A DNA stretch of 42,464 nt, from contig JAYVXO010000120.1 in the NCBI GenBank assembly GCA_043785105.1, positions 1 through 42,464 of the forward strand, read 5' to 3'. The notes below the pieces were generated by a model. The model did not search any database, had not been told where the DNA came from, and was given only the letters and a program-made list of their open reading frames with translations. This DNA comes from Fimbriiglobus sp043785105. GTDB taxonomy: Bacteria > Planctomycetota > Planctomycetia > Gemmatales > Gemmataceae. This document shows, one piece after another, positions 24,305 to 32,585 of this stretch (position 1 is the stretch's first letter; each line of letters opens with the position of its first letter). Both the position numbers and the translations under genes were made by a program.

Positions 24305-25653
24305 ATCAGTTCCTCATCGTGAGTGCGAAGCTTTTGGACCACCACGGCGCTAACAAAAGCACCCAGAGTCCCCGTAAATAAGTCTGTCATCGTGGGATAA
24401 CGCTCGGGCAAAAATAGCTGCCCCATCTCTAGCACAAAAGCGACCGCGAATCCGGTTGCCGCTGCAAGAAGTGGCCGAAACCAGCCGGTTGTGGGTCGTC
24501 CGACGACCGACACCAAGACGCCGATCGGCGCAAACATCAAAATTCGTTCCAGGACATCATCGAGCGCGCCAATGTAGTTCTTCGACTGCAAATCCGCGAA
24601 GGGAACCCAGACAATCACGTCCCATCGGGCGTGACCGAACCCGAAGGATTGCCAGTGCGTGTAGGCCAATACCGCGAACCAAATTTGCGCGAATACCAAC
24701 GCGAGTTCGAGTCGGAGGCCGCGTGAACTTGCATTTTGAGAGGCAATCCGTCCCGCGAACCAACCCAGGCCGACGCCGATCGCCCCAAAAATGATGTCCG
24801 TCGTACTGGGGTGACGGGAGACTAAAACCTGAGCGCTTTCCAAAACCGCACCGAGCAAGATTCCGATTGCCAACACAACCGGAGCGCTGAACCAACTCCG
24901 CCAAAATCGTCCGGGTAGCGTCGCTATTAGCAGGCCGGCGGGTAGATACAGTCCAATCAATTCGAGCCACGTCTGACCAAGCCGCCAATGACTGGGTGCC
25001 GCTGTGTTGTCAACAGCGGACCATTCCTGAAACGGGATCAGCGTCATGCGACCCTCTTGGGCACCATCCCGTAACCGGCGGTAGATTTCCTTGGGGCTTG
25101 TGGCAATGTCGAGCGGTAGCAATTGCACCAAAGCAATGACCACAACATAAGCCAATAGAACCCGCCCCACGGCTCCGCCGGCTCGGGGATCGCCCCAGAT
25201 TTTTCGCACCGAATTCGTAACCGATTGCCCGAATACGAGCCACGCGATGATCCCGATCGCCGAACCAACTGCTTGTGCGGCAATATCGGACCCCGAACAC
25301 GTCCGGCCAGGGAAGTAGAGTTGCGAAAACTCCACACAGGCTGAAAACACCGTACAAATCGGCAACAAGACCGACGCCCAGAACACCGACGGTAAGACCC
25401 CCGGTCGATCCACCCGGAGCATTCCCAGGAGAAAATAACCGAGGGGCACCCCCAACAAGCAATTCGCTAGGTAATCGGACCGCGACTCAATTTTCATCCG
25501 GGTTTGGAGTACCCAACGAAACGCGGAGACGGCGTCATCCCAACTGCGGGCGTGGTAGTTGAACGGCACAAGGCTGCCGTAAATCGTGAACGCCATCATT
25601 CCCAGAGCGAATGCCGCGTACCATCGGGATGTTAAAACCGGGCGGTGGTTCAC
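24301..25653 (-). CDS. Triple VanZ-like membrane protein
   Basis: The 450-residue protein contains three consecutive VanZ-like units, each a 4-helix module with a charged start and a conserved E-x-x-Q end. Unit 1 (about 15-150) has ACVEFSQLYFPGRTCSGSDI. Unit 2 (about 170-305) has AVLESAQVLVSRHPSTTDII. Unit 3 (about 315-445) has FVLEMGQLFLPERYPTMTDL. Single VanZ proteins are usually well under 200 residues. VanZ modules accompany exosortases and glycan loci; their chemistry is unknown. The start is a GTG at 25653 overlapping the exosortase stop (GTGA). It is clearly in one operon with the exosortase and the glycosyltransferase downstream. Confidence 0.88.
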   Translation of the reverse strand: MNHRPVLTSRWYAAFALGMMAFTIYGSLVPFNYHARSWDDAVSAFRWVLQTRMKIESRSDYLANCLLGVPLGYFLLGMLRVDRPGVLPSVFWASVLLPICTVFSACVEFSQLYFPGRTCSGSDIAAQAVGSAIGIIAWLVFGQSVTNSVRKIWGDPRAGGAVGRVLLAYVVVIALVQLLPLDIATSPKEIYRRLRDGAQEGRMTLIPFQEWSAVDNTAAPSHWRLGQTWLELIGLYLPAGLLIATLPGRFWRSWFSAPVVLAIGILLGAVLESAQVLVSRHPSTTDIIFGAIGVGLGWFAGRIASQNASSRGLRLELALVFAQIWFAVLAYTHWQSFGFGHARWDVIVWVPFADLQSKNYIGALDDVLERILMFAPIGVLVSVVGRPTTGWFRPLLAAATGFAVAFVLEMGQLFLPERYPTMTDLFTGTLGAFVSAVVVQKLRTHDEELI

Positions 25654-26624
25654 GGCGCGGTCACCGAATCAGGGCGTGCGAACGGAACCGGCCCAGTCGG
25701 CGGAACCGACGACGCCGTATGGCGACGGATCGGCAGTCCCAGTGCCTCTTCCGTGGAAAGTCGTTCGACGGGTTCCACAACCCAGTTCATCACCTTCAAC
25801 TCAAACCACGTGAACCCTAACGCCAGCGGCATCATCAGCCACCCCGCCAAGTCGTGAACCACAAGATCACCCAGCTTGGTCCACCCGGCATGGTAGACCA
25901 AGCCGGTGACGGTAATGCGGATGACGTTGCAGAGCAGAGCAATCGGGATCGAGCTGAGGAAAACAATCACGCGGTCGATTACGGGTCGGGATTTGTAGAG
26001 GATCGCAATTGCTGCGGACAAGGCGAAAAACGCGAGCAGCATACTCAAACCCGAACACGCCTCTGCAACCCCCAGTTTTGTCTCGCCGATGATGATGATG
26101 TTGCCTTCGTTGTAAGACGCCAGTCCTAGCGTCTGGAACACGAAGTTGCCACCTTCGGTTGCAATGTTTTGCAGCTTCAAACTCAGCTTTTGTTCAACAC
26201 TGAACGGCAACTGAAACGCCAAGGGAAGGAACGCCAATCCTGGCCCCGCCCAGACTAACCCCTTCCAGCGACCGCAAAACATCACCACGACTCCGAGCAA
26301 GCAAGCCAACAGGGCGAGCGGTTGGAACCATTCTTTGGCGATGTTCACTCGACCCGCTGCGACGAACAACCCCGCCCCGAGCAAGAAGAACGGCAACCCG
26401 TAAACGTCCGGCCAATGAATTTTGGCGGGGAACTGATCGCGGCGGGACCACAGCAAGTACCCGATGAACGGCACAATGACTAAACCATGCGAGTAATCGG
26501 CTTTCGTGACCCACAACGTCCCTAATTCAAACAACACTCCCGCAAACGCAAACGCCACCACGCCAAGCACAACACCCAGGCTGATTTGCCAGGCACGGTT
26601 CCGAATCACATCTTGGCTCGGCAT
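25650..26624 (-). CDS. Exosortase (transpeptidase of the PEP-CTERM/EPS type)
   Basis: This is an integral membrane cysteine transpeptidase family with about eight helices. The catalytic set is visible: Cys190 in VAEACSGLSML, Arg236 in NVIRITVTGLVYH and His257 in VVHDLAGW (numbered from ATG 26624). Exosortases cleave PEP-CTERM-type sorting signals of exported proteins and are encoded with exopolysaccharide genes. No PEP-CTERM substrate was recognised in the window, so targets lie elsewhere. The frame is open to an ATG at 26837, adding 71 codons with AGGG 4 bases upstream; ATG 26624 fits family length better but has no good ribosome-binding site, so the start is uncertain. It is the first gene of the operon. 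Confidence 0.9.
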   Translation of the reverse strand: MPSQDVIRNRAWQISLGVVLGVVAFAFAGVLFELGTLWVTKADYSHGLVIVPFIGYLLWSRRDQFPAKIHWPDVYGLPFFLLGAGLFVAAGRVNIAKEWFQPLALLACLLGVVVMFCGRWKGLVWAGPGLAFLPLAFQLPFSVEQKLSLKLQNIATEGGNFVFQTLGLASYNEGNIIIIGETKLGVAEACSGLSMLLAFFALSAAIAILYKSRPVIDRVIVFLSSIPIALLCNVIRITVTGLVYHAGWTKLGDLVVHDLAGWLMMPLALGFTWFELKVMNWVVEPVERLSTEEALGLPIRRHTASSVPPTGPVPFARPDSVTAP

Positions 26625-27001
26625 CAAAGGCACAGCGCATTCCTCGGCACTCAGAGTATCGGACGGCAGGATTGTTAGTTTCGGACTCTTCGGCACAACC
26701 AGCAAGAGGGGAGTCGTAACAACTTTATGGATTGATACACATTTGGTTGTATCGATCGCACCAATCATTTGGACTATTTTAGTGGGAGTATAGTTCAACT
26801 CTCTGAGCAAATAAGGAACATTCGGCGAAAACTTCACGAACCCTGTAACAGATTGTTAAAGTTTTGCAACGTTTTGGCACCGAACTGCGTCTCATCGCTT
26901 GTTCTGGGGTCAATTCAGAACTAAAGTTGTGCCATTCCGCGCGACTTATTCTCGGTTTAATTTGAGTTTATTTTGCCCAGTTTCCCACGAGTTGCCCAAC
27001 C

Positions 27002-28258
27002 GTGAATCTGACTGACACTAGCCCGTTTGCCGAAGCCTGCGGTCTCAAGACCCCCATCGATCTTCGCATTTTGCGGGACGACGGCACGGTGTTGGCCGAA
27101 GGGGAATTGGAACTCCCGTGCGCGCTCGTGGGGCGCGACAATGTTTGCGAAGTGACATTACTTGAAGCCGACGTCAGTTTGCGTCATGCGTGCATCCAAG
27201 CGGTCGGCGGTCGGGTTTTACTCGCGGACATCGGCAGTCGGTTGGGGGTGTCGTATGGCAACGAACGTCAGCCGTTTGTTTGGTTAACGCCGCCGACGCC
27301 GGTGTTTCTCGGGTCGTTTCGGATCACGTTACGCCGCCCGCTTTTTGTCCGCCCGACGATTCCCGATCTCAGCCCGTTTTTGCCGCAATCCCCATCGACG
27401 GATGCGTTACCTCGTGTCGGTGTTCGATTTCTGAACGGCAAGAGCGTTAAGACCGAGTGGATCGTGAACCGTGCCGTCACATTTGTCGGCTGTGCCCAGG
27501 ATTGCAAAATTAGCCTCGGGGCGGACGACATTGCGCCATACCACTGTTACTTTGTTCTCACACCCCAAGGCTTATGGGTGGTCGATCTACTGTCCGAAGT
27601 CGGGATTCGGGTGAACGGGGAACCCGTGCGCTACGCCCGATTGAATACGGGGGACCAACTCCAAGTCGGTCGCTTCCGGCTCGGGTTCCAGTATCTCGAT
27701 GAAGCGCCGGTCTCCGTGGTCCTCACCTCGGCACCCCAACGTGTTCCCGTACCAGCACCAGTGGCGGCAATTTCGACTTCGCAACCGCCTACCAATGTCG
27801 TCCCGCAGCTACCCGATTTCACCGCCGCGTTGGCACCACTGATGAACGCCCCGGCGAATGCTAACGACCCATCAATCGCCCCGCTTATCCACCAGTTTGC
27901 CGTGGCCCAAGGGCAAATGATGGAGCAGTTTCAACAGTCAATGGTGATGGTCATGAACATGTTCGGCCAGATGCACCGCGAGCAGATGGACTCGATGCAG
28001 TCCGAACTCGGTCGCATGGCGGAACTCAACAGCGAGATGCAAAAGCTACAAGCCCAAATGACCGATTCAAGCATCCCCGTGCTCACAGTTTCACACGAAA
28101 ACAATTCACCGCTGTTGAACATGGATTCGTCCGTTTCGGACGAATCCGCACACCAGCACAACTGGGTTTACGAACGCATCACCGCGCTACAAAAGGAACG
28201 GCAAACGATCTGGCAACGCCTCTTCGGGATGATGACGCCAAAAGTGAACAGCAACTAA
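27002..28258 (+). CDS. Protein with two FHA domains and a C-terminal coiled coil
   Basis: The 418-residue cytoplasmic protein has FHA-like units at about residues 20-110 (ELELPCALVGRDNVCEVTLL, then VSLRHACIQAVGG) and 145-235 (VTFVGCAQDCKISLGADDIA, YHCYFVLTPQGL, then GIRVNGEPVRYARLNTGDQL). A Pro/Ala linker follows, then a Met/Gln-rich helical segment (about 300-355) likely to be a coiled coil. FHA domains bind phosphothreonine, so the protein probably reads Ser/Thr kinase signals, abundant in planctomycetes. The start is a GTG at 27002 with a poor ribosome-binding site. It is divergent from the exosortase operon, so shared control is possible but unproven. Confidence 0.85.
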   Translation: MNLTDTSPFAEACGLKTPIDLRILRDDGTVLAEGELELPCALVGRDNVCEVTLLEADVSLRHACIQAVGGRVLLADIGSRLGVSYGNERQPFVWLTPPTPVFLGSFRITLRRPLFVRPTIPDLSPFLPQSPSTDALPRVGVRFLNGKSVKTEWIVNRAVTFVGCAQDCKISLGADDIAPYHCYFVLTPQGLWVVDLLSEVGIRVNGEPVRYARLNTGDQLQVGRFRLGFQYLDEAPVSVVLTSAPQRVPVPAPVAAISTSQPPTNVVPQLPDFTAALAPLMNAPANANDPSIAPLIHQFAVAQGQMMEQFQQSMVMVMNMFGQMHREQMDSMQSELGRMAELNSEMQKLQAQMTDSSIPVLTVSHENNSPLLNMDSSVSDESAHQHNWVYERITALQKERQTIWQRLFGMMTPKVNSN

Positions 28259-28270
28259 ACCAAAATCATT

Positions 28271-28430
28271 CACCACGAATCACACGAATCGGACGAATGA
28301 AATCAACGGGCCAGTTCCCAGGGCATGGCCCTGGGCTGACAGAACGACCCTTTCAGGGCTGAAAACCCGTTACAAGAAGGAGTGCCAGATCCGCTCATTG
28401 TGTCGGGATGTATTCGTGTGATTCGTGGTG
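28271..28430. repeat. Nested inverted repeats between the FHA gene and purC
   Basis: caccacgaatcacacgaat at 28271-28289 is exactly inverted at 28412-28430. Inside lies another near-perfect palindrome, cccagggcatggccctggg (28317-28335), followed by an agggctgaaaac segment. The block fills the 188-bp gap between two convergent genes, so it may act as a shared terminator or be dispersed repeat DNA. Confidence 0.8.
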
Positions 28431-28446
28431 TGACGAATGATCCGCG

Positions 28447-29334
28447 CTAATTCGCACTTCCTGTGAGCTTGGCGAATGCCTCAGCGTACTTCGCTGCTGT
28501 GCGTTGAATCACTTCGTTCGGCAACTCTGGTGGTGGGCTGTTTTTGTCCCAACCCGTTGTTTCCAGCCAGTCGCGTAGGAATTGTTTGTCGTAGGAGGGC
28601 GGTGAAGTCCCGACGGTGTAGAACTCGGCAGGCCAGAACCGAGAACTGTCGGGTGTTAGCACTTCATCAATCAGGATCACGTCACCGTTGGGAAGTTGGC
28701 CCCATTCCAACTTGGTATCGGCGATGATGACACCGCGTTTGGCTGCGTAATCAGCGGCCCGTTGATAGATCGAAAGTGTCCGGATCCGCAGTTCGTTGGA
28801 CAACGCATCCCCGATTTGCGTTGCCATCGTCTCGAAGGGGATGTTCTCGTCGTGCAACCCTTGCTCCGCCTTCGTTGCGGGAGTGAAGATCGGTTGCGGT
28901 AACTTTTCTGCTTGTCGTAATCCCGTTGGTAACTTCAGGCCGCAAACGGTGCCGCGTTGCTGATATTCTTTCCACCCCGACCCGACGAGATACCCCCGTG
29001 CCACGCACTCAATTGGGATCACTTTCGTTTTCCGCACCAGCATCGTGCGGCCTTCAAAGACAGCCCGTTGTTGCCGAAACGCTTCGGGGAGATCTTGCAC
29101 GTTGTCACTGATGAGATGGTTCGGTTCGTTGAGCCATTGCAACCAAAACTTCGTCATCGCCGTCAGGATGTGGCCTTTACCGGGGATGCCGTTGGGCATC
29201 ACCCAATCAAACGCACTAATGCGGTCCGTGACGACAATCGCCAGCCGATCGCCGAGGTCGTACACGTCCCGTACTTTGCCCCGATAGCACGGCATGCCTG
29301 GAACATCGGTTTGAAGCACAGTTTCGGCTAACAT
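28447..29334 (-). CDS. purC: Phosphoribosylaminoimidazole-succinocarboxamide synthase
   Basis: This enzyme of de novo purine synthesis joins aspartate to CAIR using ATP, making SAICAR. The 295-residue protein matches the longer bacterial/eukaryotic form. Motifs seen: YRGKVRDVYDLGDRLAIVVT, DRISAFDWVMPNGIPGKG, VRKTKVIPIECVARGYLVGS, and DTKLEWGQ...ILIDEVLTPDSSRFWP. It is cytoplasmic. The ATG at 29334 gives the usual short N-terminus. It stands alone, divergent from the crotonase gene with only 48 bp between, which must hold both promoters. No other pur genes are in the window. Confidence 0.97.
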   Translation of the reverse strand: MLAETVLQTDVPGMPCYRGKVRDVYDLGDRLAIVVTDRISAFDWVMPNGIPGKGHILTAMTKFWLQWLNEPNHLISDNVQDLPEAFRQQRAVFEGRTMLVRKTKVIPIECVARGYLVGSGWKEYQQRGTVCGLKLPTGLRQAEKLPQPIFTPATKAEQGLHDENIPFETMATQIGDALSNELRIRTLSIYQRAADYAAKRGVIIADTKLEWGQLPNGDVILIDEVLTPDSSRFWPAEFYTVGTSPPSYDKQFLRDWLETTGWDKNSPPPELPNEVIQRTAAKYAEAFAKLTGSAN

Positions 29335-29382
29335 CTACATTCACTCCGCGCACAACCAGTTCGTCTTGACCGTTGCGACAAC

Positions 29383-30546
29383 ATGACCGACCATGCGGGC
29401 ATGTTGTACGAGAGTGACACACTCCGCGTTACTGCGGATGATGGGATTGCAACGCTCTGGCTGGAGTTCCCCGGCTGGCCAGTGAACGCGCTGAATCTGA
29501 CACGGCTCCAAGAGATCGACCACGCCGTCAGCACGATTCGGGGGAAGCCCGCACTCGAAATCCTCGTCATTCGCAGCGGAAAACCCGCCGGCTTTTGCGG
29601 TGGTCACCACCCTGAAAGCGCGAACTGTTTGCAATCCAACGCCGATCGCAACCTGTTTGCGACGACCGGGCAACGGCTAATCAATCGCATCGCAGAATTG
29701 GAAGTCGTCACTCTCGCGTTCATCGAAGGACCGTGTCGCGGACCGGGCTTGGAGTTGGCGTTGGCCTGCGATTACCGCATCGCCGTGGCGGGGCCGGATT
29801 CCTGGTTCGGGTTCGAGGAAAACATCTCACCCTGTTGGGGCGGCTTGGCACGACTGCACGGAGGTGGTTGGGATCGACAAGAAGTCCCCGCCCGCGAAGC
29901 CGTGCAATGCGGGCTGATCGACGATGCGTTTTGCACACGGCGAGCCAAGATTGAACTACGCCAATGGCTTGACCGCCTCCAAGCGAACCCGCGAAAACGG
30001 CGACCCCGTTGGAACCCGTTCGCAAAGTCACTGACCGAAAAGCTGGCCGCCGAACGCACGGCGTTTCAACGTGCCATTATTCGACCGTCATCCCAAATAC
30101 CGTCAGTCGAAGCTCTCCCGGAGTCCGTCGGCATCTTCGGCACCGATGATCGCAATGCCGGGATCGCGGTCGAATTGGCACTGCGTAGCAAAAGCTGTGT
30201 GTTCATGACAGCAGGTGACAGCGGGATGTCACTGGTGCAATCGGCCCTGGACCGTGCCTTCAACGAAGCCTTGCGTCGCGGTCGGGTCACACCACTGGAA
30301 GCGCAGCAAGCACGGCAACGGGTCGTGATCGACGAAACAACAACGCGGTTCGCGCACGCCAAGTGGATCATCGCCGACACGAAGGAATCGTTGCGATTTC
30401 TTCGCCCACAACTCTCGCCGTGGGCGACCGTGACTGCCTGGGACATTGCCAGAACGCCCCTTGCCGTTGCATGGCTACAGCAACTCGGATTCAACGTCGT
30501 CACGAAAGCAAACGACACTTGCCGACGAGTTGCAAACGCTGCCTAA
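29383..30546 (+). CDS. Crotonase-domain protein fused to a degenerate Rossmann (FadB/J-like) domain
   Basis: Residues 1-175 are an enoyl-CoA hydratase/isomerase fold: oxyanion segment AGFCGGHHPE and IEGPCRGPGLELALACDYRI, then WFGFEENISPCWGGLARL. Residues about 245-365 resemble the NAD-binding half of 3-hydroxyacyl-CoA dehydrogenase: VGIFGTDDRNAGIAVELALR, SALDRAFNEALRRGRVTPLE and KWIIADTKESL. The GxGxxG dinucleotide motif is degraded and the C-terminal catalytic half of the dehydrogenase is absent. FadB/FadJ proteins are about 700 residues; this one is 387. It may be a specialised hydratase or isomerase with a non-redox partner domain. ATG 29401 is an alternative start. It lies 10 bases ahead of nth. 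Confidence 0.83.
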   Translation: MTDHAGMLYESDTLRVTADDGIATLWLEFPGWPVNALNLTRLQEIDHAVSTIRGKPALEILVIRSGKPAGFCGGHHPESANCLQSNADRNLFATTGQRLINRIAELEVVTLAFIEGPCRGPGLELALACDYRIAVAGPDSWFGFEENISPCWGGLARLHGGGWDRQEVPAREAVQCGLIDDAFCTRRAKIELRQWLDRLQANPRKRRPRWNPFAKSLTEKLAAERTAFQRAIIRPSSQIPSVEALPESVGIFGTDDRNAGIAVELALRSKSCVFMTAGDSGMSLVQSALDRAFNEALRRGRVTPLEAQQARQRVVIDETTTRFAHAKWIIADTKESLRFLRPQLSPWATVTAWDIARTPLAVAWLQQLGFNVVTKANDTCRRVANAA

Positions 30547-30556
30547 TAGTAAGACC

Positions 30557-31264
30557 ATGACCACCCCCGCCCGACCGAAAATTCCGCCGCTCAAGCAACG
30601 GATTCCGTTGCTGATGTTGGACCTCACGGAGCATTACCCGGACAGCGGCATTGCCCTCACGTTTTCCAATCCCTTGCAACTCGCTATCGCCACGATCCTG
30701 TCGGCGCAGTGTACCGATAAGCGGGTCAACATCGTGACACCGGCCCTGTTTGCCCGCTTCAAATCGGCTCAGGATTTTGCAGATGCTGAACAAGTCGAGA
30801 TTGAAGAGTACGTCAAAACCACTGGGTTCTTTCGCACCAAAGCCAAGAACATCAAGGCGATGTGCGCGCAGATCATCCAGCACCACGGCGGTGAAGTGCC
30901 GAGTACGTTGGAGGAACTCGTGGCCCTGCCGGGGATCGGTCGCAAGACCGCGAACGTCATCCTCGGTGACGCCTTCGACACGCCAGGGATCACGGTTGAT
31001 ACCCACGTCGGTCGGCTTTCCCGCCGGCTTGGCCTGAGCAAACACACGAACCCCGAGAAGGTCGAGCGCGACCTGATGCGGCACATCCCGCAACCGGAGT
31101 GGACTCACTTCAGCCACCGGCTTATTCTGCACGGCCGCGCTGTTTGTATCGCCCGCAAACCGAAGTGTGACGTGTGCAGCCTGGAACCGATCTGCCCCCA
31201 AGTTGGTGTGATGAAGACGGATGCCACAACGCCGCAAACTCGTAGAACGCCGAAGTCATCGTGA
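30557..31264 (+). CDS. nth: Endonuclease III
   Basis: This is a bifunctional DNA glycosylase/AP lyase for oxidised pyrimidines. The 235-residue protein has the helix-hairpin-helix LPGIGRKTANVILG with catalytic Lys130, then VDTHVGRL with Asp148. The C-terminal [4Fe-4S] ligands are C197-x6-C204-x2-C207-x5-C213. The ATG at 30557 is chosen because it matches the family start and follows the crotonase stop by 10 bases; the longer frame from 30446 overlaps that gene. It is probably co-transcribed with the crotonase gene and with pepT 24 bases downstream. The ribosome-binding site is weak, consistent with coupling. Confidence 0.97.
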   Translation: MTTPARPKIPPLKQRIPLLMLDLTEHYPDSGIALTFSNPLQLAIATILSAQCTDKRVNIVTPALFARFKSAQDFADAEQVEIEEYVKTTGFFRTKAKNIKAMCAQIIQHHGGEVPSTLEELVALPGIGRKTANVILGDAFDTPGITVDTHVGRLSRRLGLSKHTNPEKVERDLMRHIPQPEWTHFSHRLILHGRAVCIARKPKCDVCSLEPICPQVGVMKTDATTPQTRRTPKSS

Positions 31265-31288
31265 ACCCACCTGAGCCGGGAATCATCC

Positions 31289-32515
31289 ATGAAAACACTG
31301 CTCGAACGCTTCCTTCGTTACGTTCAAATCGACACCCAGGCGGACGAGAAAGCCACGACTTACCCTAGCTCACCCGGCCAACTCGTACTCGGGCGAATGC
31401 TGTGCGACGAGCTTTTAGCATTGGGTTATGGGGATGCGCGCGTCACGGAGTTTGGCATCGTCCACGCGACGATTCCGGCGAACGTACCCGGCGTGCCCGT
31501 CGTGGCGTTGAACTCCCACGTTGACACGTCCCCCGAGTTCAGCGGACGCGATGTGAAGCCGCAAGTGATTCGCAATTACGCCGGTGGTGACATCGTGTTG
31601 CCGAATGACCCGTCGCGGGTCATTCGGCTTTCGGAAAGTCCGGAACTGCTCGAACTGATCGGAAAAACGATCATCACCACTGACGGCACGTCGCTACTCG
31701 GCGGCGACGACAAAGCCGGGGTCGCGGTCATCATGGAAGTTGCCCGGATACTGGCCGAAGATAAAACCATCCCGCACGGCACCGTGAAAGTGGTCTTCAC
31801 TTGCGACGAAGAAATTGGCAAAGGGGTTCTTCACCTGGAACCGGCGGACATCGGCGCCGATGTCGGGTACACGCTCGATGGCGGCGGCACCGCCGAGGTC
31901 GAAGGCGAAACCTTCTCCGCCGACAGAGCCACGGTCACGATCACCGGCGTGAACATCCACCCCGGCTTGGCGAAAGGCCGCATGACCAACGCGGTGCGGA
32001 TCGCCGGGATGTTCCTGGACCGGATGCCCACGCGGGTGCTGGCCCCGGAAGTGACGGAAGAGCGGGCCGGGTTCTTACACCCCTACATCATCGAAGGTGG
32101 CGTGCCGAAGACGACGATCCAAATCCTGTTGCGCGACTTTGAAGTAGCAAAACTTGCCGAATACGCCGACCTGCTTCGAGCAATTGCGAAGCAACTCGAA
32201 ATCGAGTACCCCGAAGCCAAAATCGCCGTGACCATCACGCAGCAATACCGCAACATGCGCGACGGCATGGAGAAGGAACCCCGTGCCGTCCCCTACGCAC
32301 TCGAAGCCGTTCGCCGCACGGGACTGCAACCCAAACAACGCGCCATCCGTGGCGGCACTGACGGTGCGATGTTAACGGCAAAGGGGTTACCGACTCCCAA
32401 CATCTCAACAGGCGAACACAACATTCACAGCCCGTTGGAGTGGGTCTGCCTCGAAGAACTCGAAGTCAACGTGCGAACCGTGATCGAACTACTCAAAACC
32501 TGGGCAGGGAAGTAA
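31289..32515 (+). CDS. pepT: Peptidase T (tripeptide aminopeptidase)
   Basis: This M20-family zinc aminopeptidase cleaves the N-terminal residue of tripeptides in the cytoplasm. The 408-residue length is normal. Visible motifs: LNSHVDTSPEFSG (zinc His77), LLGGDDKAGVAV (bridging Asp140), FTCDEEIGKG (catalytic and zinc Glu174-175), YTLDGGGTAEVEGE, the dimerisation-domain VNIHPGLAKGRMTNA, and IRGGTDGA...STGEHNIHSPLEWV with the last zinc His. The ATG at 31289 lies 24 bases after nth. No odd features are seen; housekeeping peptide recycling is the expected role. Confidence 0.97.
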   Translation: MKTLLERFLRYVQIDTQADEKATTYPSSPGQLVLGRMLCDELLALGYGDARVTEFGIVHATIPANVPGVPVVALNSHVDTSPEFSGRDVKPQVIRNYAGGDIVLPNDPSRVIRLSESPELLELIGKTIITTDGTSLLGGDDKAGVAVIMEVARILAEDKTIPHGTVKVVFTCDEEIGKGVLHLEPADIGADVGYTLDGGGTAEVEGETFSADRATVTITGVNIHPGLAKGRMTNAVRIAGMFLDRMPTRVLAPEVTEERAGFLHPYIIEGGVPKTTIQILLRDFEVAKLAEYADLLRAIAKQLEIEYPEAKIAVTITQQYRNMRDGMEKEPRAVPYALEAVRRTGLQPKQRAIRGGTDGAMLTAKGLPTPNISTGEHNIHSPLEWVCLEELEVNVRTVIELLKTWAGK

Positions 32516-32585
32516 GTGTCGTGCCTTCCCCTTGTCGGAGATGCGTGATCGCGGTTAGACTGTTCCATTCGTGTTATTCATCCGT

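Noticed and set aside
26869..26890. Possible sigma-54 promoter (TTTGGCACCGAACTGC) upstream of the FHA gene
   Set aside because: The GG-GC spacing is one base too short for a sigma-54 element, so it is not supported.
17423..26944. Shared 11-mer ATTCCGCGCGA at 17423 and 26934
   Set aside because: Only two exact copies with different flanks; may be chance.
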